Source: Forficula auricularia (Eukaryota > Arthropoda > Insecta > Dermaptera > Forficulidae). Taken from it: a stretch of 64,000 bases of DNA. The stretch covers positions 13,421,573-13,485,572 of the forward strand of contig JALMQS010000225.1 of NCBI GenBank assembly GCA_024734495.1. The letters run 5' to 3'. Each line of letters begins with the position of its first letter. The first letter of the stretch is position 1. This document shows positions 9,946 through 21,100 of this stretch, in pieces. A program made the translations under genes and the position numbers. The notes beneath the pieces were generated by a model. The model ran no database searches, was not told the DNA's origin, and saw only the letters and a list, made by a program, of their open reading frames with translations.

Positions 9946-10190
9946 TAAAATTGAAGGGTTTGCTGTAAAAAGGAGGTAGCTCCATCCTATTGATGTTGGG
10001 AGATATTAACACTATCTTGTGCAAAAAAAAGCTTTTGTTTGGTACAAGAAGGATGTAGCTCCATTCGTTATTTCCAGCGTTGCTCAACAGATGGAGCTGC
10101 TCGTCATTTTGAATTTTTTAAACGTTTTTTTTGGTTTCCCAAAAACTGAAGCTACCTCCTTTTTGCAGCAAACCCTTCAATTTCGACCGG
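9946..10190. mobile_element. Fold-back MITE next to the tRNA-like head
   Basis: AATTGAAGGGTTTGCTG(T)AAAAAGGAGGTAGCT at about 9948 is inverted at about 10150-10185. Inner segments AAGCTTTTGTTTGGTACAAG lack an inverted partner. The left end abuts the tRNA-like sequence directly, so the two may form one composite element. Confidence 0.65.
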
Positions 10191-10554
10191 CTAAAACACG
10201 GATCCCTCACTAACCCTACTTACACTTTACTGATGTGCTGTCTAAATGGGATTTGTTCCCAGTGACAATAAAAAAAAAAGTACAAAAAATAAAACAACAA
10301 TATCATCGGGTTACTGCCAAAACAAGCTAACTCCACTTTTACTCAATTCGGAGTTAAGTACTCCATTAGATTAAAAAATGTTCGAAAAACATACTGACAA
10401 AACCAGACAACTCCAAACAAACTATTAAGGCAGGCAAAACAAGTGGTCCAAAAAACCCAACTCCATTTTTACAACTTTTAGTCTGCTAAAACGAGATAAA
10501 TACAGTTGGATCAAATGTGGTTGTTCAATATACTTATATGCCTCATTGGGGATT

Positions 10555-11440
10555 CTACGGTTTCTGCGGGGCCGCGATCCGGATTCTTATAGTACTCACC
10601 AAAATAAGACGAAAATGAAAAATACTATTTGTCGAGATTTCAAGTTTGAAAAATACAATTTTTTTTATTTATTTTATTTTATTTTTCAATTGTTTTTTTA
10701 TAGAACCGTAGTATCACGGGTTCCGTGTGGCGCCGCTATCTGACAACGGATTCTTTTAGAACTATTCAAAATAAGACGAAAAATAAGAATACAATTTGAA
10801 ACTAAAAATTTGAACTGAAATTGAGTTTAGACTGTGATGTCTCAAATTGTCTCAAGTGAGCGCCAGTGGGCGTTAGCAATTCACTTTTAGAACTTTTCAA
10901 TGGTTCGGTTCTATTCATCATCTCGGTTCATTTAGATAAAAAATAGGTTCCCGAACAAACTTTGAAAGGTTCGGCTAAGATATATTCAGTTCGGCTCATA
11001 TATCTTAATATCGGGCTGGTTTTTAGACGATTAGCGTTTTTAGGCTAAGGCCAAACTGCGTTGCAAAAGGGCCTCGTCTGGATGATGATGATTTCGAAAC
11101 AGCGATTTCCGAAAGTTCATCTGATAGCAATTAATTGCCAAAAGACGTATTTTAAATTTTATTTGTTTAATTTTCATTTTGACTGGTTCTTATAAAATAC
11201 AATTGTAAAATAAAAATAAAAAAATTTTACTTTTCGACTTATTTTGACTAGTTCTAAAAGAATCCGTCGTCAGATAGCGGCGCTACACGGAACCCGTGAT
11301 TTCATGGTTTATAAAAAAACAATTGAAAAATAAAACAAATTGTATTTTTTAAACTCGATATCTCGAAAAATGGTATTCTTCATTTTCGTCTTATTTTGGT
11401 GAGTATTATAAGAATCCATCGTCAGATGTAAGCCAAAAGG
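10555..11440. repeat. Fold-back element, arms about 220 bp
   Basis: The left arm (about 10560-10790, with GGTTCCGTGTGGCGCCGCTA) returns inverted at about 11240-11430. The centre includes a short open stretch ending RLDDDDFETAISESSSDSN and a stop near 11130, possibly a transposase C-terminus, but too little remains to assign. Confidence 0.75.
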
Positions 11441-11639
11441 TTGGACACCCCTGCACTACTATAAAATATATTAAAAAGATAAAGTAAGAAAATTTATCAT
11501 TCACTAACTTAATGATTTCAGTAATGAAAATAATGTGGTCGGCTGATCGGCACAAATCACGGCAGATTATAATCTATATAATTATTTAATATTCGTAAGC
11601 GAAAATCATGTGATATGCTCTACACACTTCCCGTTCAAT

Positions 11640-11800
11640 TATATATGTTTATTTTCTGAAATACAATGGATATTTTCTGAAATACAATTGAAAATTCTGA
11701 AATACAAGTTAAATTTTCTAATATTCACAGAAGAATTCTGAAATATCGAAGAATTAGGATTTTCTGAAATAAACTTGACATTTTCGCAAATAAAAATTAG
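11640..11800 (-). repeat. Short imperfect tandem repeat TTTTCTGAAATACAA
   Basis: The motif occurs about six times at irregular 20-30 bp steps and creates a spurious open frame on the minus strand. Confidence 0.6.
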
Positions 11801-12300
11801 TAAAAGTGTAGTGTAGAGGGTATTTCTAATAAAATAAATTAGAGCCAAGGAAATGCTGATATTTTCGAATTTAATATACACATATTGGTACTAAAAAATA
11901 AAAACAATATTATAAAATAGTTAAATCAAGGTATCTTGTATATTAAGAATTAAATAAATAAAAATATATTTGGGATATTATTTTTTTTTTTTATGTACGT
12001 ATTTGGGTATCAAGATATATAGATATATTACTATTCAATACAGTATACATATATTATTTTATAAATCCATAAAATCTTTATTAATTAAGTTATTTTATTT
12101 ATATATAATAAAATATAAAAAGATTACATCTATTTTTACACATAATTCAAATTTTTAATTAAATCGATATTTATCCAAGTATTTATATTTCGCCTAGATT
12201 CGCAAATATAGTTGTCTTTACAGATGATCTCTTTTAGTATGATATTTATAAATAATAAATAAATAAATATAAATCTTATATAAAAAACCATTTTAAAACG
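11800..12300. other. AT-rich stretch, nothing recognised
   Basis: About 80 percent A+T with homopolymer runs. No splice-flanked ORF, inverted repeat or known element end could be supported. Confidence 0.5.
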
Positions 12301-12314
12301 TTTATTTGAAACCC

Positions 12315-12665
12315 AAACGTTTCGGGCAAGGCCGTAGCCAGAATTTTTTTAGATTAGTTAATTTTCGGCGGGGGGGGGGGGGTTTAGCTATCCCACAGGG
12401 GGTTAGGGAAGTATAGGTATACTCCTAGGAGTAGGAGACATGACCTCCCTATTGCCTAGATTGCTTTTTTATCAGAGTATTATTTTTATTAAAGATTTTA
12501 TTTATACCCTGTAAAATTTCGACGTTTCGGGCAAGGCCGTAGCCAGAAATTTTTTGGGGATTAGTTAATTTTCGACGGGGGGGGGGGTTAGGAAAGTATA
12601 GATATACTCCTAGGAGTAGGAGACATGACCTCCCTTTGCCTAGATTTCTTTTTTTTATCAGAGTA
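12315..12665 (+). repeat. Direct duplication of a 'GGCAAGGCCGTAGCCAGAAT' unit
   Basis: The block CGTTTCGGGCAAGGCCGTAG, its G-run and TATACTCCTAGGAGTAGGAG occurs at about 12319-12450 and again at about 12522-12640. The CGTAGCCAG end looks like the outer part of a hAT-type element. Confidence 0.75.
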
Positions 12666-12954
12666 TCGGAAGAATTTTTCCCTTTATCAATGGAAATTTG
12701 AAAAATAGTTGCTTTAAGAAAGAAATATAAAGCAACTATAGAGAAATAAATATTTTGAAACTAGAAAATTATAAAGATTGTATTGGAGATTAAATTATAA
12801 CTTGAATAAAGATAGCACATAATATAACTATTTAAGAAAAAAAAACTCTCTAAAATTTTTTGATTTATATTAGAAAAACAGAATCCATAACAGACTCTTT
12901 TGTTAATTGAATTTGTATTATATAGTCAAAATTTTATTTATATATATAGGTATA

Positions 12955-13382
12955 ATCTTTTTCTTCTTAATAGGCGCTTGCGCCTGTTCTTCCAATTTAT
13001 AAATTGGCCGGTGACAAAAGATTGATGCCATCTTTTTTTCGGCCTTATCTGCTTATTGTTCCTTGTGGACGATTGTCGCGAACGATCTTCGGCAATCGGT
13101 CGACAGGCATCCTCTCAACATGATTGGCCCAGCACTTTCTTCGAACGCCCACCCAGTCGGCTATGTCGTGAACCTTGCTTTGTTACCTGAGGTCTTTACA
13201 GCGGATTTTGTCTCGTATGGTCTTACCGTGGATAGTTCGAATAATCCTCATCTCTGTTGTTCTGAGAAGTTGTTTCGTGAGAGTCGTATCTGCTCTTGAT
13301 TCGGCACCATAAGTGATTACAGGACGGACGCAGGTTTTGTATATCCGTACTTTGCCTTCTGGAGATAGGTATTTGTTTTTCC
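12955..13382 (-). pseudogene. Non-LTR retrotransposon RT C-terminal fragment
   Basis: Read on the minus strand, the segment (continued beyond the MITE at 13681-13760) matches the end of an endonuclease/RT polyprotein: ISG, then KVRIYKTCVRPVITYGAESR, then a frameshifted LLRTTEMRIIRTI-like stretch and a final PKKRW motif. Several stops and frame changes are present. The clade is not certain; RTE-like is likely. Confidence 0.6.
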
Positions 13383-13680
13383 TTTAGACCATGAAATATA
13401 TAGACACGCCCTGGTGTCGATTTGGTAAGGCCAACATCAACTAGAGAATGTGACGTCATCTGTAGGTAGGAACACCCAGAAATAGCATGGCCACTATAGG
13501 AATTATTATACATTGAGATAAATTTATGGTAGTTTAGATTATTTATTTTGGATTCCAATAATCGCAAATTAATATTACCAAAATATGCGAGAACGTGACG
13601 TCATCTGTAGGCGATGTTGGCCTCCCTTCACTCTGTGTGGAGAGTAGCAGAGGGCGTGTCTATATATTTCATGGTCTAAG
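13383..13680. mobile_element. MITE with 8-bp target duplication, inside a non-LTR fragment
   Basis: The terminal inverted repeats (13384-13412 and 13651-13679) begin TTAGACCATGAAATATATAG and are identical over 29 bp. The target duplication GTTTTTCC is exact (13375-13382 and 13681-13688). An 8-bp duplication suggests the hAT superfamily. It splits the flanking RT fragment. Confidence 0.85.
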
Positions 13681-13780
13681 GTTTTTCCAAATCAGGCTAT
13701 ACAGGCATCCGGAAATTCTTGCATCCTTGACCACTTGGGACTTGACTTCATCTCCCACATTCGCCTATAATAATATCTGA
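13681..13780 (-). pseudogene. Non-LTR RT fragment, upstream half
   Basis: The minus frame reads MWEMKSSPKWSRMQEFPDAC, continuous in sense with the fragment at 12955-13382 once the MITE is ignored. Confidence 0.55.
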
Positions 13781-13794
13781 ATTTATATATTTCT

Positions 13795-13855
13795 GTGTAA
13801 GAAATGCCCCGTGGCATTTTGCCGACTTGCCACCCTATAGTTACGCCACTGACTA
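13795..13855. repeat. hAT-like element end
   Basis: TATAGTTACGCCACTG is the reverse complement of a CAGTGGCGTAACTA terminus. Only this end is identified. Confidence 0.45.
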
Positions 13856-13959
13856 TCAATATTTTTCTCTCCCGAAACGTGTGAATTATTAATAAATGTT
13901 TTATGATTGTTTTTATAAATAATTTTATACATTTATTAGAATAAAAAATTATCAAGAAT

Positions 13960-14640
13960 TTATTTCAAACCAGGTCTCAATTTTAGAAAAAAATATTTTG
14001 ATAGGTTTTTTAATTCAACTAGATATTAATCATATGGTTGAATCAAAACAAAACAAGTGGTTGATTAAATAAACAATAATTAAAATAAAAAAAAATACCG
14101 ATTGAACGTGGGAAGAGGGGCGGGAAGACATTTAACTCTTATCTCTAAGGCCTACAGAAAAACAAAAACTATAAGCCTCATTTAAAATAAGTTTTTTACC
14201 CTGATTTTGGCTATCTTATTTGATAGATATCGATTTAAATAAATTCAATTATAGATACATAGATAGTAATCAATATTATTCTTTATTACGTATATATAAT
14301 TATATATATATGTTTATTTATGTGTCAGTTTCAACAATCAGGAATAATTTTCATTTAATCGGGTTCAAGTTAATATCGAAATTTTAAACCAATCGAAATA
14401 GTTTTTTTAGATGCGTTTCACCAACATTAATAATTTTCTTAAAAATTAATCGAGATATAGTTATTGTCGAATAACCAATAAAATAAATAAATATTTTTAT
14501 TTTTATGAGAGAGGGCATTTTTTTAGTTAATACTTCTTTTTTAATATAGAATTATTTACCGAAATAGGATACTATGTACTAGTGTAATAAATAAATAAAT
14601 AATAATAAAAAAATATAGCATTATTGAGAATATTTTATTA
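13960..14640. other. AT-rich stretch, nothing recognised
   Basis: No coding, tRNA-like or paired inverted sequence is supportable. Short TATATA runs occur around 14290. Confidence 0.5.
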
Positions 14641-14654
14641 TATATGGTCATCCA

Positions 14655-15260
14655 GTGGCGTATCTAGAACTTTTACCGCCCCGGGCGGTCTCCAATTTGC
14701 CGGCCTTTCTAAGTAAATCAAATGGTGGTTTTTATAAATTAATAAACATAAAATGTAATTGTGACAAATAATAGATGGGGAACTTTTTTACCATTGGATA
14801 CTATATTTAAATTAGGAAGTAATAAAGGAGGCCAGTTAAGTTGATATACTAGTATACATACCTATAAATGCAACTTTTATAAAAATACAAGATAATCATA
14901 TAGTAATTCATAATTCGTGGAAATCGAATAGTAAACTTAAGAAATGAACAAGTTGTTTTTTACAACCTTAACTAAATATAAAAAATACCGCCCCAAAATA
15001 TGTGCCGTCTCCCCAAGTCAAACTGTTCAACGGAAAGACAGAAAAATTCTGAGAACTTTTTGTTGTCTTCGCGGGCAGCAACCAATTTTTGGTACAGTTC
15101 CTCTTCATTTTTGAGCTCAAACATACGGTGTTGTTTTGGCTCTTTTCATCCCATACTTATAAAGAAGTATTTCGTCGTCTTCCATCTCCTCAATCAAAAG
15201 ATATTTGAGTAATAATCTTTTACCTCTACTCAAATTTAAACTCATTTTGTTAAATTTAGG
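14655..15260 (-). pseudogene. PIF/Harbinger-like transposase N-terminal fragment
   Basis: The minus strand from about 15245 reads MSLNLSRGKRLLLKYLLIEE, then EILLYKYGMKRAKTTPYV. After a one-base shift it continues FELKNEEELYQKLVAARED and NKKFSEFFCLSVEQFD. The pattern 'basic PYV / E-LYQKL / D-KF--FF-LS--QFD' is typical of the N-terminus of Harbinger (ALP1/HARBI1-type) transposases. The nuclease part is missing. A CAGTGGCGTATCT end lies at 14654. Confidence 0.6.
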
Positions 15261-15647
15261 ACGATATGACAAACAAATAATGAAAAATCAATAAACTGCA
15301 GACGTTCCGAGCAAAATTGGAAACCCAACTATGATCGTTCAAAAATAATCGTGATAGTCCCACCGAGCAAAAAGGAACCTTAACTCTGTTAAGCCGTCGA
15401 TATTTGGCCAAACAGTTGATAAATAATCTAGATGACGTCAAAACTCAATTAAATATATCAGATTCAAATAGCTTTAATCGAGTTTAAAAAAATAATCCTG
15501 ATTGGTGAAACTGAGTCTAACTGATTTTCAAGATATAAAATATAATATACATATATAGGTATACCGGATGAGCAGGGCCGTGCCTGGCAGGTGTTCATTG
15601 CGTGCGCAGCACGAATGCAGCCAAATCGCCAGGGAATTTATAACATT

Positions 15648-15850
15648 TTTTTTGTGGGTTACTTGAAAGACGAGTAGACACGGATCATCCACAAGATTTG
15701 GAGCAATTAAAACAACGGATTTTATTGACGAAATTTCAAAGATTTCTCCGGATCTTCTGGAAAATGTGATCAAGAATTGGGTGTCTAGACTGAAGTCATG
15801 TATAGGGGTAGTCGACCATCATTTATCTAATATTGTATTTCATTCTTAAA
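15648..15850 (+). pseudogene. mariner/Tc1-like transposase C-terminal fragment
   Basis: With one indel near 15680 the plus strand reads GYLKDE, then DHPQDLEQLKQRI, then ISPDLLENVIKNWVSRLKSC. This follows the end of insect mariner-type transposases (W-YLK ... P--L--L--RI ... R---C). The catalytic core is absent. Confidence 0.6.
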
Positions 15851-16004
15851 TTTCCCTAAATTCTTTACATTTTACCATATGTTTCATTATTTTTGACTGA
15901 TTACATAACTAGTTATTCTATTTTGAAATCGTCAAAAAGATATGGGTGAACCTTTATATTATGATGTTTTCTTGGAGGTGGCCTTATAGCCAGGCACGGG
16001 CCTG

Positions 16005-16595
16005 CGGGTGAGTTTTTTATCGTGAGAAAGTCTTATAACTCAAAAACAGTGCATTATATGAAAACAGTTTCAAATAGAAGTTTATTTATATCAAAGGGGA
16101 AAGTAAATAAACTTTGATTTTTTTTGAGATCTAATTAATTTAATATTTTTTTTATTTGATGTAGTATAAAAAAATAGTTCTTATGAAAGTTGTTCAGTTT
16201 TTTTAGTAGATTTAGGAAATGAAAAGAAAAATATAGGTTTCAATTTAAAAAACAGAACTTGACCTTGAAATACCCTTGAAAGCTTGTTCTAGGTCGACAA
16301 ACAATAGCGACGTTTAGTTTCCCCCGAGGGGTAAACCCCGACCTAAAATCGTGTACACCTACTTCCACTTCCATTTTCATTTCCAAGTAGAAGACAATAG
16401 ATCACAATAGATTATCTAATGAATTCCAAAGTAATTCCAAATAATTCCAAAGACGATGTACACCTAATTCCAATCGCGGTTCATCCCTCGGTTTCCTCCT
16501 TGATATAAATAAACTTTTATTTGAAACTTTTTTTCATATAATGCACTGTTTTTGAGTTATAAGACTGTCTCAAGATAAAAAACTCACCCTGTATA
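16005..16595. repeat. Fold-back element interrupted by a small MITE
   Basis: GTGAGTTTTTTATC (about 16010) and the next 90 bp return inverted at about 16500-16590. Inside it lies the MITE at 16325-16490. The right arm resembles 17680-17755, so at least two related copies are adjacent. Confidence 0.7.
16325..16490. mobile_element. MITE family A, copy 1 (TIR CGAGGGGTGAACCGCGA)
   Basis: It is 166 bp with inverted ends related to CGAGGGGTGAACCGCGA and flanked by GTTTCCCC (16317-16324) and GTTTCCTC (16491-16498), an 8-bp duplication with one change. The interior is GTGTACACCTACTTCCACTT and onwards. Copies 2 and 3 are at 26520-26642 and 59223-59388. Confidence 0.85.
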
Positions 16596-16599
16596 TTTA

Positions 16600-17680
16600 T
16601 ATAGAGGGGGAAACTAAACTACGCTATTGTTTGTTTACCTAGAACAAGCTTTCAAGGGCATTTCAAGGTCAAGTTCTGTTTTTTAAATGGAAACCTATAT
16701 ATTTATTTACATATTCTGAATCTAGGAAAAAAACTAAACAACTTTCATAAAAACTATTTTTTTATTCGACATCAAATAAACAAAATATTGAATCAATTAG
16801 ATCTCAGAAAAAAAACACTAATAATTATTTTTAACAATTATTCAGCTTAATTATCAAATAATAATGATCAAATAATTAATTATTAAATCGAAAAGTCAAA
16901 ACAATGAAAATAAGTGTTTATAATGATCTTAAAACTTCATTATACACAGATTTAAGAGATTATTTTCTACTTATTAGAACTACTTAAAATTCTTGATTTT
17001 AAAAAAGTTTATTTCTCGTGTCAATCCAGTAGATAGTTACTATATATTGTATTATTACCATAATAAAAATGGATCATTTTTTGTTAAAGACAGAATTAAA
17101 ATGGTCATAATTTATGGTGAATGTAGAAAAAGTGTTATTGGGCTGCCATTGAAATGAATGACGAGCATTTCCTGACAGGGATACACCCTCCCAAGTTTCA
17201 TTTTATCGTGTTGTAAATCTGTTAAAAAAAACATCAGGAAATGTAAAGGTTACGAAGAAACTGAAACATGTCAAAATAACGAAATTGGAACTGGAATTCA
17301 TCCAGAAAACTTGCGATAACACTATGGAATATCAGAAAACAGTGTCGGAAAATGATTAAATTATTGATTATTATTAAATTATTTATTTAATAATTAAATA
17401 CTTGATCATTATTATATGATAATTAAGTTGAATAATTGTTAAAAATAATTATTAGGGTTTTTTTCTGAGATCTAATTGATTAAATATTTTGTTTATTTGA
17501 TGTCAAATCAAAAAATAGTTCATATGAAAATTGTTCAGTCTTTTAAGTAGATTCAGAATATGTAAACAAATATATAGGTTTCCATTAAAAAAAAAGAACT
17601 TGACCTTGAAATACCCTTAAAAGCCTGTTCTAGGTCGACAAACAATAGCGACGTTTAGTCTCCCCCTCCACAAAAATAAA
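16600..17680. repeat. Large inverted repeat with transposase remnant in the middle
   Basis: The left arm (about 16607-16880, GGGGGAAACTAAACTACGC) is inverted at about 17370-17672. A third, same-family arm lies at 16075-16324. The centre carries a DUF4817-type remnant. Confidence 0.7.
17095..17365 (+). pseudogene. Transposase N-terminal HTH remnant (DUF4817-like)
   Basis: The plus frame reads MVIIYGECRKSVIGAAIEMN, then FLTGIHPPKFHF and, after a shift, VVNLLKKTSGNVK. This follows the 'YGEC-N---A---Y---FP-R-HP---F--I---L--TG' pattern of N-terminal helix-turn-helix regions in insect DNA transposons. It is frameshifted and truncated. Confidence 0.5.
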
Positions 17681-17851
17681 CTTTTATTTGAAACTTTTTT
17701 TCATATAATGCACTGTTTTTGAGTGTCTCAAGATAAAAAACTCACCCGGTGTATATATATATATTATAAATGATCTTATATTATTATTATAATTATTATA
17801 TTAATATTATACATTGCGGGTCGATCGTAGGCTTTGTTGTTGTGTGTTGTT

Positions 17852-18142
17852 TTATATTTTGTACATCCTAGCGGTGCGTTTGTTGGTGCCTGAGCTGGAC
17901 GGTTCCTCCTCGGCGATTTCAATGTACTTGCGTTTCCCGGGCGAGGGTGTCCTCGGCTCTCCAGTCGGAGCCAGCGCCGCCGCTGCCGTTTCTGTCCGGC
18001 TCAATCGGGTCGAGAGATCGGCGAATTTGTTCTCATACTCGACTAGTTGCTTTTTTAAATCGTTCATTTCGGTGTTTTGCTCGCTAAGACGCATAAATAG
18101 ACGAAACATTTTACGATGAGAGAGATTCTGTTGACGTTTCAT
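17852..18142 (-). CDS. FBXO28: FBXO28 exon 5 (coiled coil and C-terminus)
   Basis: The acceptor is TATTTTTTAG. The 96 codons before TAA begin MKRQQNLSHRKMFRLFMRLS. A heptad-patterned helix (TEMNDLKKQLVEYENKFADL) precedes Ala-rich and Pro/Ser-rich segments and a basic end. It is much GC-richer than the introns. The internal ATG at its first codon is not the start, because exon 4 joins in phase 0. Confidence 0.9.
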   Translation of the reverse strand: MKRQQNLSHRKMFRLFMRLSEQNTEMNDLKKQLVEYENKFADLSTRLSRTETAAAALAPTGEPRTPSPGKRKYIEIAEEEPSSSGTNKRTARMYKI

Positions 18143-21100
18143 CTAAAAAATAAGAAAAAAAAAAGTTAATTGTTTAACGTTTTTGGAGAGAAAATATTAT
18201 AGAAGAAAATAATTCAAATGAAAAAGATTTTATAGGAGAAATTTAAAAATGTAGGAAAGATGGCTCTACAAAAATTTACAGTCCTAAGACTGGTTTGATG
18301 CAACAATCCGTCTCCACTCGACTCTGTCCCCCGCCAGCTGTTTGACCTCTCTAAATGTCTGGCATCCCATATCCCCAATTATTTGGTTGAAATATTCTAA
18401 TCTGCGTCTTCCCCTTCCCCTTTTCTTTCCCACCTCCCCTTCCAAGATATCCCTAAGCAGTCCCCCATGTCTCAGTGTGTGCCCCATCATCTGACCTCTT
18501 CTCTTCTTCAGACTCTTCCACAAGGTTCTTCTTTCTCCGATTCTTCCAAGAACTTCTTCATTTGTAATTTTATCCATCCTTTATTCAGATATTCCTTATT
18601 CTTCTGTAGCACCACATTTCGAAAGCCTCTAATCTCTTTCTCTCCGCTTTTCTAATTGTCCAGGTTTCACACCCGTACATGGCTATGCTCCATACATATG
18701 TCTTCAATAGCAACTTCCTGTTTGCTAAGCTGATTGAGGAGGAGCATAGTAGTTTTCGTTTTGAATTAAACCCCATTTTTGCTTGGGCAATTCTTGATTT
18801 AATTTCGTTTTCGCTCCTCCCATCCCATGTTATTTTACTTCCTTATAATAGTAAATTTCAGTAATTTGGGTACTAAGATTGGAAGATTGTTATCAGCTTC
18901 CTCACTTGTGAACTAAAAGTGCAATACCTAGAGCAACTAAAATAGAGTTATTTATTGGGCTGTTATCCATGGGGGAATTACCTCCGTTTTTAGGATTTTT
19001 CCCTAAGTTGTGGGGGGATTAGCTGAATTCCTCTCTTTTTCAATTTATAAATAAATTTTTGATTATGTTATTGCATAAATGGATTACTCACTTTCAAAAT
19101 AAACGCTCCATTTATTAAATACCTATAGTTGAGTCTAATTTATAAAAAAAAATTCTACAATTATTAAATTATAGGGAATAAAAGGATAGTGTGACGTCAC
19201 AATACTGGGGGGGGGTCTCAATGAAAATGTGACATGGGGGGAGTCTAAAAATCTTGAAATTCGTGTGTGGAGGGTCCCTAGTTGTATTTATTTACATTAA
19301 ATTTATATTAAGTTGAAATTTAAGTATTTGTAGTTGATGGTCATAAAAGGCAATTATTAAATTAGAAAATAGTTTAATTACTCGTATTTCCAGTTCTTCG
19401 ATATATTTCTTCAATGACGAGATTTCATTTTTGTTTTGTTTCACTTTTGATTTGAGTTTGTGTGACATTTCTACTATTGTCTGATGATAACTCGAAATTC
19501 TTGCGTTTCTTTGTACACCTGAAATTAAGAAAAATTTAGATAATGTCTCATTAAATATACCTTGCAATTAGTCATAATCAAATTTAAGATGATTAAAAAT
19601 AACAATAATAATATTTAAATAAATAACATTTTTAAAAATAGATTAACCTTTTAACTACGTGTTTACAAGTGTGTGAAGTAAAAAATTACCATTAAGGTAG
19701 TTGTTTCGTCATATGAGTTTTCTTAGGATTTTTTTGAAATCTAGATAGATTATTATTTAAATACTTCTGCATCGATTGGGGGCAAAACGAAATTTATGAA
19801 CAATATAGTTCCGGAGATATTAAATTCCAAAGTGAGAGTTTTTCAGACTCTTATACATTGAACTATACGGGATATTGGAAAGTTCACATACATATTTAAT
19901 TTAATTATAATTAAAAAACCCTTCTTACCATTTTTATAAAAAACTAAACCAACATTAAACAATAACTAATACACATTTTAAGACAATTTTGATTCATAGT
20001 TACAACACAGTTTCTGAGATAAATAATGAAAAATGTATAATGAAAAATTTACACTAAAAACAAGCTGGCAACAACGCATTTATTTAACCTAAAATGTAGG
20101 TTAACTTTTGTACTTTTTTTGACGTTTTTTCGCTTCAGCCATTGTCGCAACAGCTTTTAATCAATTATTAAGAACTTTTTGTTTTATAAATATTCCTTTA
20201 TCATGTACTTTATCTCTTTATCTGACATTTCTATGATAAAATATATACAAGCTAGCACAGTGTTGTCAGATTTGTCAAACGAGCACGGGATTGACTAGTA
20301 GTGGTACATAAACAGCAAAAAGTTTTGGGCTTATGAATTATGAATCCTTATTGTCTGTTCTATATACTCTACACTCTACATTAACTTTTTGATTGTATTG
20401 TCGCGAAACAACTACCTTAAATTTAACAACTCGCAATTTCAATAAAATGTAATAAGAATATTATTTGGTGATGTTTTCTTTCTATTACAAATAATAGTAT
20501 GTATTTTATGGCAGCTTTCCATACTTGTATAAAGTTAAAAATTATTATTAAATATAAAAACTCGCAATTTCAATAAAATGAAATAAGATATTATTTGGTG
20601 ATATGTGTCTTTTCTATTAATAATTTACAACTACATATTATTATTATCATTATTAAAGTTGTTATCGGGAAATAAGGACTATATTTTTTATCCAAATAAT
20701 TTATATTTTATTGCCAACGTTTTATCAAATTTGTTGACTTCTTCAGGACTTAAATAGTTGAATTCCCATTTGTCATTTTTATAATTATTCTTTCTTAGTA
20801 AACATAATAAGGCAAGACATTAACATCAATCAGATCTGATTGATGTTAATGCTGCTGTTTTTAAATCAAGTGGTGTCATTTCATTTCGACTTTTTACAGA
20901 TAAAAACTCAAATATTGCAGTTATTTTATGCATATGTATTTTAAAAGTTCAAGAGAACTTGCTTTCTACTACAGTGACTCTATACTGTTAGTCCAAGAGC
21001 TGGTGACACATTTTGACTACGGATTTGACCAAACTAGAAATAATGCGTAATAGTACCGTCTATGATAGTTGTACAAGGAATGGCCTGTCTGGCTGGCCTA

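Noticed and set aside
17814..18119. Plus-strand frame opposite FBXO28 exon 5
   Set aside because: Antisense shadow of a conserved, phase-consistent exon.
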